A DNA stretch of 64,000 bases from the NCBI RefSeq assembly GCF_003473485.1, contig NC_053045.1, positions 42,760,494 through 42,824,493 of the forward strand. The letters run 5' to 3'. Below are positions 1 to 13,600 of this stretch, piece by piece (within the stretch, counting starts at the first letter, position 1; every line of letters starts with the position of its first letter). The stretch is from Medicago truncatula (Eukaryota; Streptophyta; Magnoliopsida; Fabales; Fabaceae). The position numbers were made by a program, and so were the translations under genes. Below the pieces are notes generated by a model. That model did not search any database, was not told the origin of the DNA, and saw nothing but the letters and a program-made list of their open reading frames with translations.

Positions 1-1
1 G

Positions 2-492
2 TTGGTTTCCACATGTAAAAATAGCTGCAGAGTGTTTGGTTTTTCATTAACCGAGGGTGCTCCCATTGCAAATAAAGATGCTGAACCCTCTGCAGTCACT
101 TGCCAGATAAATCCTGGACCTCCCTCCTTCACAAGACATATTGAAGATGATTTCAATCCAAGGCATTCACTTCGGAGCAAGGCGGTTGAAAGTTACTGTA
201 CCAAAGTAAGCAATATTCATCCTGTGAGAGACATGATTATTGATAGAGTATTCTAGCGTACTTTTCTTTAAATGGAATCTGTAAGTTTTCGAAACTGGAA
301 TTGTTGATATACGAGGTTATTAAACATCTTTGATTTTCGATATGGTCTAAACTAGGGAATTTTTTTGAAATGGTTGTGATATGTGTAATGGTGCTGCTGT
401 GGCACCTGATTTCAAGTAGTTGACTAATTCTTTTTATTTGGGGGGATTGTAATATAACTTAATATTGTCTGCAGGGTGTGCTGCAGTATTGA
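2..492 (+). CDS. ARF3: 3' end of an auxin response factor gene, ARF3/ETTIN-like (partial)
   Basis: Only the C-terminal end is in the window; the DNA-binding B3 and ARF domains would lie off the left edge. The reading frame from base 2 contains CRVFGFSLTEG, a motif found after the middle region of ARF proteins, then a Ser/Pro-rich stretch ending RSKAVESYCTK. A good donor (A|GTAAGC) at 206 and an acceptor (CTGCAG) ending at 474 join in phase to a last exon (475-492) that encodes six codons including the stop, giving a tail CTKGVLQY. Read through the donor, the frame stops at 254-256 instead. Either way no PB1 (Aux/IAA interaction) domain follows, which is the known hallmark of ARF3/ETTIN, a regulator of organ polarity and gynoecium patterning in the nucleus. 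ARF4 or another ARF with a lost PB1 domain is the main alternative. Confidence 0.6.
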
Positions 493-2985
493 TTCATAAT
501 GCATGCTAAGGCTGATGTTGGCTTGAGGCAGTAGAAGAGAACGTCTGTTGTTGTTTGTTGTACTTGTATTCTTTGTTGTAATAACTTAGGATATTAAGAA
601 CAAAAAAATATTGTAACTAATTGCCCAATTTAGACATTTAACTTAAGGCAAATTGACTATGACTACATTGAAGTTCATGTTTTAATCTTGTATGAACGGT
701 TTATGGACCTATATGATGCACCTCAATATCATGCATGCCAGTCCCTCCTTCTGGTCATGGACGGAACAAAGTAAGTTAGTTTGCAGAGCATGGCTTTTTA
801 TTTATCTTAACATATCGTTTGGTTTAACATTTTGAAAGAGTAAAGGGAAAAAAGGCTCCCATAATGTATTGCCCTAGACTCCTTTCACGATTGTCGGCTG
901 ATTTCACAAACCAACATGAGTTTTTTCAGCCAGTTTTGTCTTCACTCACATGTTTTCTATATAACTTCACCATCCCAAAATTGTTCCAAATCAATCATGC
1001 ACTATGAAGTTTTTATGGTATGGAAGAGTGCTAAATAGATCTTATAAGCCCTCCTTCAACTATATAGTCTCATACCTACACGACCTTAGGATCCCTTTTA
1101 TGTTGATATGATTTATTTCGTTCATGTGTACCCTATCTAGAAGCATGCCATGAGCCGTTCATTATTTATCATGTTCACATGCGATCTATCTCTGCCCTCG
1201 CTGGCCTCGAGCGTCTCAATACTCATTTCTTTTTTGGTACCCTAGCTTTTTTGCTAGGTGAGTTTTAAGAGGTAACATTATAGAGTCGGAGACTATGCAT
1301 GAGGTAATCAGTTTTCAACATATACTCTTCCATACACTTGTGCTACGAAGGATCTACATTGGTGTTTAAAACAATTATTAAAGGTGTACAACTATCCTAT
1401 GTTAACATATCCTTTATGATCAACCAATGGCTTAAGGTTTTTTCCACAATAACATATCCTTTATGATCTGATATATATTGTATTATTGTCAGTGTCGTTG
1501 AAATAGATTAATCATTGTTAGTTTGATTTTTTATAACTTGAAAGCAACAAACATAACAAATGTCTGAACTTATAATTTCAATTAAAATAAAAATTTCATA
1601 TGAAATATTGTTCATAATTTACACACATTAACATAATAAAAAAGTGAAAAAACGAGCACGTGAATGTCCGTCTTTTCGTCATATAATTTTGTTCTTATCT
1701 TTATATTTAGAGTTTTTAGAAATAGCCTATTCCAAAATCCTCTCCTCTAAAGATGTCCACATCATCATAATCCTACTTGGCATTTGTTCCAAAAATTTCT
1801 CCTAATTTTAATACAAGCTTAATAATTATAATTATTATTAAAAACCGTTTTTTATTAATCATTAAATTGTACATAAAATACACTGTTGTTTACAATCAAA
1901 TCATTATTAATATAATAATTGTTTCGATTAAAATTTATATGTTACATTAAAAATTTGTACGTTACAATCAAATGATTATTAATATAATTATTATTCGATT
2001 AACATTTATATAGTACATTAAAAATTTGGTAGGTTACAAAATTATAATAAATAACTTGAATTAATTATATTTTGAATTTTGGTCCGTTACACTATGACAG
2101 TAACCTATTAATTAAAAATTTAATTTTAGTCATTAGTTTTTAAGGTTATATAATTAATTTTTATTCGTTACAAAATTTATTACTTAATATTAATAGGATA
2201 TTATTGAATTTTAAATGTTATGAAGTTAATTTTTGTAGGTTACATGAAATATAATCTAATCGTTTAATGCACATTTTATAATATTAAATACGTTGATAAT
2301 ATTAATTTTAAAACGTTCAAATTAATTATTAATAGATATTAACCGTTATGGTACTATTTTTCTGTATAAATAGTAGCGCTTTTGGGTACGAGTACACAAC
2401 AATCATAAAATATAGTTCTTCTTTTTCTGTTCTCTGGTTCTCTAATATCTATATTCTAAGTAATTTCTTTAATTTTTTCTATTGCAAAGAAACACGTCTA
2501 CGAAACACGACTTCATCTCTAATGTTTCGTCAAGAAAATAATCGTGGACATTGGTTGTGAGGGTTTTTCGTGCTTGGTTTGTTCAAGAATACAAAAATAA
2601 AAAACTACCATTTTCTATGGAGTTGGTTCTAATGGATCGAAAGGTACTTTTTTCATACCATTTTGTTTTTTTTGTTTAAAGTATAGTATTTTAATCTTTG
2701 TTATCTAGGGCGATCGAATAGGTGCGTTTATACAAAGAACGTTGAAATGTAATTTGAATGATTCTTACGACATGAAATGTAATTTGAATCATATTTTTAT
2801 CATCAAACTAATTTCAAACCCCCATCCCTTTCTAACAACATGAAATAAATTATATATTGATGTAGTTAGTGTCTTGACTGGGGTGAATTTTGTTTGTATG
2901 AAGACCTCAAATCAATTATATTAAAAACCCTTCAAGCACAAGATGTGCCCAATAAAGAAAAATACAAAGTTCAGGATGCATAGAT
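493..2985. other. AT-rich spacer with ARF 3' UTR
   Basis: The first few hundred bases are probably the 3' untranslated region of the ARF gene. After about 1500 the sequence becomes very AT-rich. No coding region is supported; the short frame at 2348-2560 has no recognisable motif. A 72-bp tandem duplication is listed separately. Confidence 0.5.
1889..2033. repeat. 72-bp tandem duplication in AT-rich spacer
   Basis: Two diverged copies of a unit starting with TTACAATCAAAT and ending near ACATTAAAAATTTG lie head to tail, with a period of 72 bp measured between the TACAATCA words at 1891 and 1963. Confidence 0.6.
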
Positions 2986-3990
2986 ACAAAAGAACCAAAT
3001 CATGAGGTAGAATAACCAAGACAAGTAGAAAGATTATTCCACCAACATTTCAACTCAAAGTACATACACGATTGCTTAGCATTTTGTATCCAGTAAACGG
3101 GAAATATAATTTATCTAACAACACCATAAACTGGTTCTTGTGACAAAAATGTAAGAATTTTAGTCTTTCCAAATAATCCAAATGCAAGTTAGCAAAATCA
3201 ACTGAAAACTAAAACGAACTTTTTTTGGAACAATTGAGAACCACTGAAATGAAGAGTACACTCACAATAATTAATTGGAAGAACACAATAATTCCAACCA
3301 CTTTAGAATATTATGTCATATGCTTCCAAAGAATTCACACTAAAAATAAAAAAGATAAATCTCATCTTTTTCACATATGCCAGAACATTAAAATAAGTCC
3401 ATATTTTAAATACTTTATCAAGCTAAGTTGCAATTTATTAGAATTCAGATATTCAAGAGCATCCACGAAAAGAGAGAGACATTTAGAGGAGCTACTTTGT
3501 TCCTAATGAGATTTTTTAGAGCCATAGGTTCATCATGCTCCACTTGGAGCTAGATGATATACCCCTTTGTCAGGGTACCTTTCACCATGATCAACTTTAA
3601 AGAAACTTATAAAAAACGCTAGCCTTAAAAATAATGTTGTCCAACAAATAACAGCAATATATCCCCTGCACCTCATTCCAAGAAAAATTATATGACATCG
3701 TCTCCACCCCATCCAACCCTAACCTACGTATCTCCTTAAATGGCATAGAGTTATTTTGATATAACTCAAAAGTTCTTCTAAATATATCACACAAAGGACC
3801 ACTCTACAATCACGAATCATTGCAAAAAAAAAAGGAGTATTTTTCTCATTACTCTCCACTATCATCAAGTTGTCATCAAACCAATTTCTAAACCTCATCT
3901 CCGCCCCTATTTTAACATCATGGAAGTAATTTTACCACACTTACGCCTAATTGTCCCCAGTCTTCACATGAACTCACCCAACCTATTCTA
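2985..3990 (-). mobile_element. decayed 3' part of an L1-type LINE (ORF2 C-terminus)
   Basis: On the minus strand the three frames together recall the C-terminal third of a plant LINE ORF2. The frame 3794-3597 reads CDIFRRTFELYQNNSMPF followed by EIRRLGLDG, the region before the zinc-binding domain. After several frame changes comes KVAPLNVSLFSWMLL (about 3520-3460), the start of the reverse-transcriptase zinc-binding domain, then CIWIIWK (about 3190) and WWNNLSTCLG (about 3050-3020), the usual end of that domain. Many stops and frameshifts show it is an old, dead copy. Clear terminal duplications were not found. Assignment rests on remembered family motifs. Confidence 0.6.
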
Positions 3991-5485
3991 AGAAGCTAAA
4001 ACTGTAAAATGCAAATTCATTGATCCATATCAGCCTCCAAAACTATTCACGTAACAAAGATAAGTTAAAATTCTGCATTATATGAACCCTCAAGCAACAA
4101 CTATATCGACCAAGACACACCTTATCTCACTTAAATCAATTGACTTTACTAGCTTCCGCACTCTCTCCACACTAAAAATAATAAGGATTCAATAAAATAA
4201 TTTTTACTTAAGTAAGCCTTGAAGAATGAAAGAAATTAAACCAATAGTGGTGGATATTGAAGAAGAATACAAAGATACATTAGAAGAACATTGAATTGAA
4301 TTCGAATTGGTGAAATCGATTTGTTTTCATTTTTAATATATAATACATTATGATATTTAATTATTATTTTAATTATTTGTCAATTAATTTTTAAGAGATA
4401 TCAGTTTGAACATACTCTTTTTTCTATGTTCTGGTAAATTTAAAAAGGCGAATCTGACAATTTTGTTGCAAAAGTTAAGTTTTTCCTAGGTAAGTATTTA
4501 TAACTATCAACTTGATTATTTAATACCATTAAAACGTACATATTTATTCATTTACTTGAACCATTTTATTTGTTTCTTTAGAGATTGGAAAATGATGTTA
4601 CAAAATTCTTTTCAATCAACTAAGATCAAATTCAACCGTTAAATTATGGAGACAAAAAGAACTAAAGAAAATGTATGCTTATTTTGATGAAGGAGATTTT
4701 TTTTCCACAATCCTTTTAGTAAATACATTTTCTAATAAATGGTAAAACAACTACCTTTATTTTTAGTTGCCTGATCTATCTCACATTAGCATACCAGAAG
4801 AATTTTTTAATCTTACTATTAGGATCACCATTGGAATTGAAGAACTTGCATGAAATTGAGTGGGTTGACATAGATCTCCTACCTTTTTCTTCCCCATGTT
4901 TAATGGAGGTTTTAGTTTGTGGATTTCGGTTAGGAACATTAAGAAGGAGGAAGTGTTTGCTTTGAAAAAAAAGGGGAAACGATGAATTAGAAATCATAAC
5001 TACACTAAAACATAACGAAATTAGGTTAGATTGTTTTAATTTGTGACCCTTGATCTCTAATTAAAAAAAAATGAAGAGAGGATATTAAATAAAATTGTTT
5101 TCTCAAATTTTTCTCACTAGAGATAATTTGCTTCCGAGATAAATACTCTCTCCAATATTTTGTTAGGGACTCTCTCCAATCTTAGATATAACAAATAAAC
5201 AACTACATTTTATTATCTTAAATTAAAAAAAATTTATAACTTACTTTGACTCTATTTAATGTTATTTATCCTAATATACATTTTAATTCATGTAAGTTTT
5301 ATTTTTAATATTTTTTTATTCTCATGAAACAAGTTCCAATAGATGGTACTTTTCATAATTTTATATTTTTTTAGAAACATTCGAGAAAACTAATTGCATA
5401 TAAGTAAATTTTTGAACTTAGATATTTTTTTTATAATTGAAATCCGAGAGATTGATTAAATAAAAAAAATAATAGCTTTATTCAA
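3991..5485. other. spacer, nothing recognised
   Basis: AT-rich sequence without a supported gene. The 73-codon minus frame at 4997-4776 shows no domain motif. Parts of 3990-4200 may be further LINE sequence, too decayed to assign. Confidence 0.4.
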
Positions 5486-5493
5486 AGTGGTAG

Positions 5494-6476
5494 GTTTTTT
5501 ATTATATTTTTACAAGACAAGAGCAAAAACAATAATCTCAATTATGTTGGTACCCTACTTTAATCGATTGCTAGTTGCTCATATATATTATTAAAAAAAG
5601 GAAAAAATTATATAAAACCTGGGAGGACAAAAAATATGATCCAGTCAATCCAAGTGGATCCACCCTAACGGGTAATACATCAAAAAAAGATCAACAAAGT
5701 GGATTCAACCCTAATTAATTCTAACAAACGAATACCATTAACGATAGACGTTTGTGAGGGCAAATCGGATCTATAATTTGGCGAATTGATCGATCTTCAA
5801 CACAAAATCGAATCATGTGCTATCAACTCCCTGCAACAACGACAATAAGCATTAACAGCTCTTTCAAGTCCACGCAGTCTCATGTCAATCAAGGATTAAT
5901 GGGATACGAAACACATACACATTCTTGAGAGTGGGGAGCAGATTCAACCGCCAACACGGTAATTAACAAATTCACACGCACTAACTGTTTACTGCTATGA
6001 TCAACATCAAATTAACAGTCATTTCTGGCCCAACATAGAACCGCAACCACCTCCAAAAAAAGGGAGGAGACGACGGATTCGAATGACCCACCATAACCAA
6101 TCCACACGGCGGCGAAAAGGTCTAAAACGATGGCAAAATAGAGGATAAAGAACGGACCTTTTGGGTTTCAACCAAACCAACGCGGGGTTCTGCCATTGAG
6201 AAGCCAACACACAGAACCAAACAAGATCGCCGGTGACAACCAACAATTTACGAATACCAACAACTAAGCAACCACCACGCGTAGCAGATGCGGTACGGGT
6301 TGAATCGGAAACCAACGACACGAATTGTTGTGCGAACACCGAAACAAGGGTGGTGCAGGGGGACGACGCCACTGATCGCACCATCGTTGCATGTTGGTAC
6401 ATCGTAAGTGATGAAGGTTTCGAAAAAAAAGGGGGCGAGGTGGCAGAAGATTTCTAAAGAGAGGGCAGAGCCATAA
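5494..6476 (-). mobile_element. ~1-kb retroposon, copy 1 (related to 50391-51464)
   Basis: This stretch is a diverged copy of the element at 50391-51464. Shared landmarks in the same order include TTGCTCATATATATTATTAAA, CCAGTCAA, AAAGTGGAT plus CAACCCTAA, GATCGTCAACAC or its variant, CATCAACTCCCTGCAACAA, CTCTTTCAAGTCCA, GCCAACACGGTAATTAAC and TTTCTGGCCCA. T-rich sequence at the left end suggests an old poly(A) tail on the minus strand. TGGTAG at 5488-5493 and 6477-6482 may be the remains of a target duplication but is too short to be sure. Open frames inside (for example 6402-6019 minus) match no protein family I know. Confidence 0.55.
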
Positions 6477-6760
6477 TGGTAGATTATAACAAAGGTAATC
6501 ATACCTCTTATTAATTATATATATTTTTAAGAATATACTAATTATTTATAGTATTTTTATATTTTAAGCATAGTTGTACTTTTTCTCACTATTTTAAGCA
6601 GAGTTGGCATGTCCCTGCCAACTCTATCTCAATTTTAAATATGAAGATAAAATACTACATAATATCAAAATTCTGAATGAAATCAAACTAAAAAAGTCAA
6701 ATAATATCTAAAAAACTTATTTATGTGTAAACTCTGTTAATTTTTTTTAAATAAAATGTA

Positions 6761-7330
6761 GGCTTAATTACACTTTTGGTCCTTGCATTTTGATCAACTC
6801 ACGAAATTGGTCATACCTCTTTTAAATCGAACAAAATCGTCCCTAAAGTATATGTTTTTTTGCAGTTTTAGTCCTATCTCCATATTTCCAACTCCAGAAA
6901 CGCACATAAATGACAGTTTTAGTCCAACCACCTATGCTCAACCATGAAATAGACAAGGAATAAATCATGTGGGTACAAGGAATAAATCATGTGGGTATAA
7001 GGAATCTACTTTGTTCAGCACACAAACCAAGAAAAACCCTAATTTTTAAGACATGTTTCAGGTATGTAACATGTCTCAAAAATTTGATTAGTGTGCTGAA
7101 TAAAGTAGATTCCTTGTACCCACATGTTTTATTCTTTGTTTATTTCATGGTTGAGCATATGTGGTTGGACTAAAACTGTCATTTCTATGCGTTTATGGAG
7201 TTGGAAATAGGGAGATAGGACTAAAACTGCCAAAAACATATAGTTTAAGGACGATTTTGTTCGAATTAAAAAAGATAGAATAATTTTCGTGAGTTGATCA
7301 AAATAATAAGACCAAAAATATAATTAAACC
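6761..7330. mobile_element. 570-bp Mutator-type fold-back MITE upstream of the GBPL3 gene
   Basis: Inverted ends start GGCTTAATTACACTTTTGGTCC on the left and mirror as GACCAAAAATATAATTAAACC on the right. The inverted homology continues inward through GATCAACTCACGAAA, AGTCCTATCTCC and AACTCATTT-like blocks, so nearly the whole element can fold into a hairpin. A perfect 9-bp target duplication, TAAAATGTA, lies at 6752-6760 and 7331-7339. The 9-bp duplication is typical of Mutator-like elements. It ends 306 bp before the GBPL3 start codon. No transposase is encoded. Confidence 0.85.
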
Positions 7331-7636
7331 TAAAATGTATCTCGTACTTGGCACGGAGCGTTACACTAGTGATTCACAATGCGAAGGTTAAAAATCCATG
7401 TGCAAAATTCAAACATGGTGAAATTAAAACGTTTGTTTGCTTTATACCAACGCTAACGCAGCTTCTCTCTTTCTCTCACACGTCACTACCCACAGACAGC
7501 CCTTTTTATTTTCCCTCTTCAACTTTAAACCGTCTCAACTCTCAAAAGAAAAAAATAAAATAAAAAATAAACTCTTATAAAACAGAAACCCCAAAGAGAA
7601 AAAGAAGCAAAAGTACGAAACAAAAAAGAAAGAAAA

Positions 7637-10600
7637 ATGTTCAATTTGTTTAACCGAAACAAGGAAAACCCCGCCGATGCGTCACCACAATCTCCGGCGC
7701 CGGCGAGGCCATCATCTTCATCTTCTCAGTTCACCGGACCACCGAGAGCTATTCGCCTTGTCTACTGCGATGAAAAGGGAAAGTTCCGTATGGATCCGGA
7801 AGCCGTCGCTATTCTTCAACTCGTCAAGGAACCTATCGGTGTCGTCTCCGTTTGCGGTCGTGCTCGCCAGGGAAAAAGCTATATCCTGAACCAGGTGATT
7901 TTTCGAATTCTAGTAGATTTTCATCGGTTTTGAAATTTAGGGTTTTGGTGTCTTTCTTCGTATTTAGGGTTTTTGGTTGGGATTATGGTAAATTATCACT
8001 TTTTGCGAGTAATGTGTGTTAGATTTTGATTAATTTTGAGAGAAAATTATAATTTTTTTAGTCTTGTGAGTGAAATTTCGATTTCAAATTTAACTGCTTC
8101 GAATGGAGTTGTTGACTATGTTTGAACGCAATGAGGAAGTTGCTCTTTGGTTTTAAACTTGTATGCTTGTTCATCGGTTTTGAAGTTTAAGGTTTTGGTC
8201 TGGATTCTGGTGTATTTAGTGGTAATTAGGGTTTTGGTTTGACGTACTCAGTGTGATCATTGTGGATTTTTGTCGGGTTTATGGTAAAGTATGAATTTTT
8301 TGTGAAGTGTTTTTTATTTGTTGATAATTTTTTTGGGAGCATATAATATTTTTTAGTCTTTTAGGGGGCGTTTGTTCCGGAGAAACACAAATTATCAACA
8401 AAACCTAACATACACCCTTAGTTTTTTTTTTTAGTTAAAATTTGATTGCAAGTTAAACTAATTAAAATCTAGTTGTTGGATTGTTTTGGGACTGTGTTTG
8501 ACTATGTTTGACCACAACGAGTATGTGGTTTTTTGATTTTGAGTTCATTTGTTTGTTCATTTAAAAAAGTTAGTTTGTGGATTATTGTTTCCTTATGAAC
8601 CTCATTGAAAATTTAACTGCGAAGTTCAGTGGCTAATTTCCGGCATAAGTTGGAATTGTATACTTTAATGAGAATATTCTGCAATATAACGTGTTGTTTT
8701 TTTAATACATCCAAGAGTAATGAGTTGTTTTTTAATACATCCAAGAGTAAAATTCAACTTTTCCACTTGCATAATTTCTGCAGCAAATTACTATAGGCAG
8801 AAGAACTAGAAAAACTATCAGAGTAACTATTAAAAAAGTTCTAGCGATTAACGAGCTGTATGGGGATATGGATATATATGATAGAACATTATGGCGACTG
8901 ATCCATGTAGCCGACCCCACTTAGCGGGATAATTATTTAGTTGTTATTGTTGTACTGAAACACATTAATTAAATAAGTTAGATTGCTGCTTTTTGTTGTT
9001 GTCGTCATTATTATAGATTTGTGGCTTGTGTTTTTTGTACTGCAGCTCTTAGGAAGCAGTGGTGGATTTAAAGTAGCATCTACACATCGACCTTGTACTA
9101 AAGGGCTTTGGATGTGGAGTGCACCTTTGAAGAGGACCGCACTTGATGGAACGGAGTACAATCTTCTGTTATTAGACAGTGAAGGAATAGATGCTTATGA
9201 TCAAACGGTTAGCATTTTTCAGTTTTCGAAGTGTTTACATATGCTTATTATTTTGAGTAAATGTATGTAGTATGTTTCTAATAATTGCTATGTTGTCTTA
9301 CTCTTCATTTTATTTTTACTACTCAGGGAACATACAGCACCCAAATATTCTCACTGGCTGTTCTTTTATCTAGCATGTTCATTTACAACCAGGTTGGCAC
9401 ATCCTATCAAGACCTATATTTTCTTAGGAAAAATTACTTGTGTTATTTTTTGTTTTGATATTCCATGACCGGTTTGTGGGTCTGTTATTGAGCATGAAAA
9501 TTTATTCCTTTTTGTTGTACATTTTTTTCTGGATTTTTTTGCTGAATTTGCAATCCGATGTTTCATTTGCTCAGATGGGTGGTATAGATGAGGCTGCTCT
9601 TGACCGTCTTTCTCTAGTCACTCAAATGGCAAAGCATATTCGTGTTAGAGCTTCTGGAGAAAAGACTTCTGCGTCTGAAATAGGACAGTTTTCCCCAATT
9701 TTTGTTTGGCTCTTACGGGTAGGTTGCGAACCATTGCAAATACTGGAAGACAAATGGAAGAGTCATAATATTGTAGTTTAATGGTCTCTCTCTTAGCATG
9801 ATCTGACTGTTTAGTCTCATGCACTATTTGTGAATAATCTTGGTGGCAGGACTTCTATTTGGACTTAACTGAAGATAACAGAAAAATAACTCCACGAGAC
9901 TATCTGGAACTTGCTTTGCGGTCTGTTCAAGGGAACAGAAACGATGTAGCTGCTAAAAATGAGGTATATTTCCTCTTCCTAATTTGCCATTCCTGGAAGT
10001 AATTGAGGTATATAATAAATGTTAAAATATTAGGATTCTCATTATTTCAGAACATAGGAATGTTGTTAGGTTAGTAGTTATTAATCTGGCTGGGCTGGGC
10101 TGGGCTTGTACTACTAGTAGTAGTATATTTGGCCATCTTTGCATGACTATTCTACCATCTCCATACAAGTTTCCTTTTTAAAAAATTATCTAAGATTAAA
10201 GCTCAAAGGAGTTAGAATGGCATAGGCACAGGCAAACATATCTAACAGACAACCTAGGATAATTTTGTAAAGGATGCGAATAATAATCCATTGGATAAGT
10301 TTCTATTCATAATTGGGATCCATTCTGCCTGCTAGTTTAATTGATTTGTTCCTAAACCAAAACCGACACCACACACCAAAATCTGTAAAATTGACAATTG
10401 AATCTGGAATACTTTTGAAAGACTTTTCGACTTCAAAGTATTTTTTTCCACTTTGAATCATTCTCCTCGTATACCAAACTTTTTTGAAAATGGATGTAAC
10501 AATCTTTTACAGCACATTGAAAAATTGGATTATGTGAACCCTTATTCCCCCCTCTGGAGTTGCTAACTTTCTGACAATTTCAATTTGTAGATTCGAGAAT

Positions 10601-13600
10601 CCATTCGTGCTCTATTCCCCGATAGGGAATGCTTCACCCTTGTACGACCTTTAAACAATGAAAATGATCTACAGCGGCTGGACCAGATATCAGTGAGTAA
10701 CTTTTCATTAGCCACACACCATACTCTTTTGCAGATTTTTTTCTCTTTCATGTTTGATATTTTGCCTTAAATATGCAGTCGGACAAACTAAGGCCTGAAT
10801 TTCGAAGAGATATTCAAGCTTTGATAAAGTTCGTTTTTGAAAGAACAAGGCCAAAGCAAGTTGGAGCAACTATGATGACAGGTCCTGTATTGATTGGTAT
10901 CACCGAATCTTATCTTGATGCACTCAACCATGGTGCCGTGCCTACTATTTCTTCCTCCTGGCAGGTTAGTTTTAAATCAACTTTTAACTTTTATTTCTGC
11001 GAGATTGAAACATGTTGAGATTTGAGAATTCCTTAAAAGTGAATCAGTGACGAATGTATGTTATATTTTGACGGTTGGGCTTGCTCATTTCATTAAGATT
11101 TATCCTGTCAAGGAAATAAAATGATCAATAAAGCTTTGACTATTGATAGTATTTGATATAGTTGACACATGAACGACAACATTCATTTACTACCACAATT
11201 TCCTTCAATGTTGTTAAATAACGGCTATAGCATAACGTAATTTGAACAAATCACTACTGTTCCACGATACACTATTTGATACGAAGCGTTGTCAAATTGT
11301 GGCTAAGTGGCCTCTAGCACTGTAGTGTAGCTTAAGTTGAACAAACCGATATTTTCACAATCCACGATTGACAACTGGTTTCCTTGATGTGGATATTTAG
11401 TCCGCAATTGGAGCAAGTTCTTTATCCTTGATTGATCTTTTGAATCACTCTTTACTTCAACGCCCTTTCAAAAATAGTTTTCCAGTGTTTGGAACGAAAA
11501 ATATGATAAGTCAACAATCTCGGCTTTATTTTGTTCAATATTGGTTTTGTTGTTATTGGCTTGCAGAGTGTTGAAGAAGCAGAGTGCCGTAGAGCTTATG
11601 ATTTCGCTACTGAAGTTTATATGGCTTCTTTTGACCGTTCCAAGCCACCTGAGGAAGTGAGTAATCTATCTGCATGAAGTAATTTTGACTGTATAATTCC
11701 TTTTCTTTCCTTAATTTTGACTGCTCTGTTTGTAGGTCGCTTTGATGGAAGCTCACGAACAAGCAGTTCAAAAGTCAATGTCTGCTTTTAATGCTAGTGC
11801 TGTAGGAGTTGGTGCAGCTAGGAAGAAATATGAAGGTCAGCTTCAGAAATTCCTCAAAAAGGCTTTCGAGGTATGTGCTATTTAGAATTATGAGTGAGTC
11901 CCAACTGAGTGACTTTGTCAAGTTTGCTTGGATCTGACCCGATGTTTTGCCACTATGATTGGTGGAGTAAACTTCTGATAAGTTGTTACTTTTCTCTGAT
12001 CACTCGGGGGGGGGGGGGGGGGGGCGGGGTATTTATCCAACTTCTCAAATAATTATGCATATGGGATATTTTATAAATTTCAACAATCCAATTGAAATAC
12101 ATTAATTATATTTCTTGGTATTTTGAGGTCTTCGAAATGACTCATCCAAACACAACATAGTTACATCTTAAGTTTATCACATAATTGTCGGAAAATGTCT
12201 CCTCTAGTTCTGTTGAGAGAAGCAGCTAGCTTATTTATTCTAGAACAGACATGTAAACCACTCAGGGACATCTTGAATTTGTTTGGTAAAAAATAGTGAA
12301 TAGCTGATAAGCTAACTTATAGCGGATAAGCTAGCTGATTGAATTTGCAGTGTTTAGTAAAATTTGTGGTTGAACTAGCTTATAAATATGAAATGACATA
12401 AAAGTGATGTATTTAATGAATATTTGCTATTTTTGTTCAATTAAGATTACAATGGTAAAATTGAGATAAACGATGATAACCTATAAGTATTTGAAAATGA
12501 TATGGTTTAATAGTCCTTCTGCTTTTGGCATATTTGGAGGTTATGTGAATGGCGATATTCTATCCTCATTTTTATATGTGCAATATATATCATCAGATTT
12601 GTTTTGATTGACCTTTTTTTTATTATTAATTCTGGCAAACATCATGTGGTGCATTTAAAAATGTATTGATGCAAAAGATGAATCTCTGGCTTTAACAAAC
12701 CTAACTTGGCTCTTGTGCTTACACCCTGTTATAGTATATATAGGGAGAATTGCAAATGATAATCAGTGTGTGTGTGTTATGTTTATATTTATGTTTGTTT
12801 GTATTAACAACCAGAACAGGTCGTTATTTTTAATATGGTGTAAATATTTGTGCCACTTTTTTGGAGTGAGGCAATGCAGCAAATGCTATGTTTGCTAATA
12901 TATTACTTAATATTGAATAACAGGATTACAAAAGGAATGCATTCATGGAGGCAGATATACAGTGTTCAAATGCCATACATTCTATGGAAAAGAGGCTGAG
13001 GGCTGCTTGTAATGCTTCTGATGCTAGGGTTGATAATGTTGCAAAGGTAATATGTTGCTTTTAAGTGATGCTTTCATTCTTTTCATTCCTTCATTCTTTC
13101 ATTTTGTTGGTTGTATTGTAATATCTTGTTTGAAACCTGAAAGGGGAAAACAAGAGAGCATGCATGTTCTTTCAATAAATCTTTTATGAGCTCTTTTTTG
13201 CAAAAAAAAAAAAAAAAAAAAATATCAAGATGGCCTTGTTGAATTGACGACCAGGTTGGATATTTTATCTTCGACGCAGGTTCTTGATGCTCTTTTATCT
13301 GAATATGAAAAGTCCATTCAAGGTCCTGGAAAATGGAAAAAACTTGCTGTCTTCTTGCAGCAAAGGTTTGTTCAAATATTTTTCTGTGAAGTTTCTTTTT
13401 GTGGTTGAGTGGAGTGGAACCGGTCTTTTTTGCATCTTTTTCCTAAAAAAATATGTTTCTTTCAATAGTTTTGAAGGCCCTGTGCTTGACCTTTTCAAGA
13501 GGGTAATAGATAAAGTTGAATCAGAAAAAAGTTCTCTTGCTTTACAACGTCGGTTGAATGAAGATAAAATGACCTTACTGACCAAGCGGCTGGAAGCCAG

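Noticed and set aside
6019-6457. Overlapping open frames on both strands (for example 127 codons, minus)
   Set aside because: They lie inside the non-coding retroposon 5494-6476, match no family, and are not conserved in frame in the second copy.
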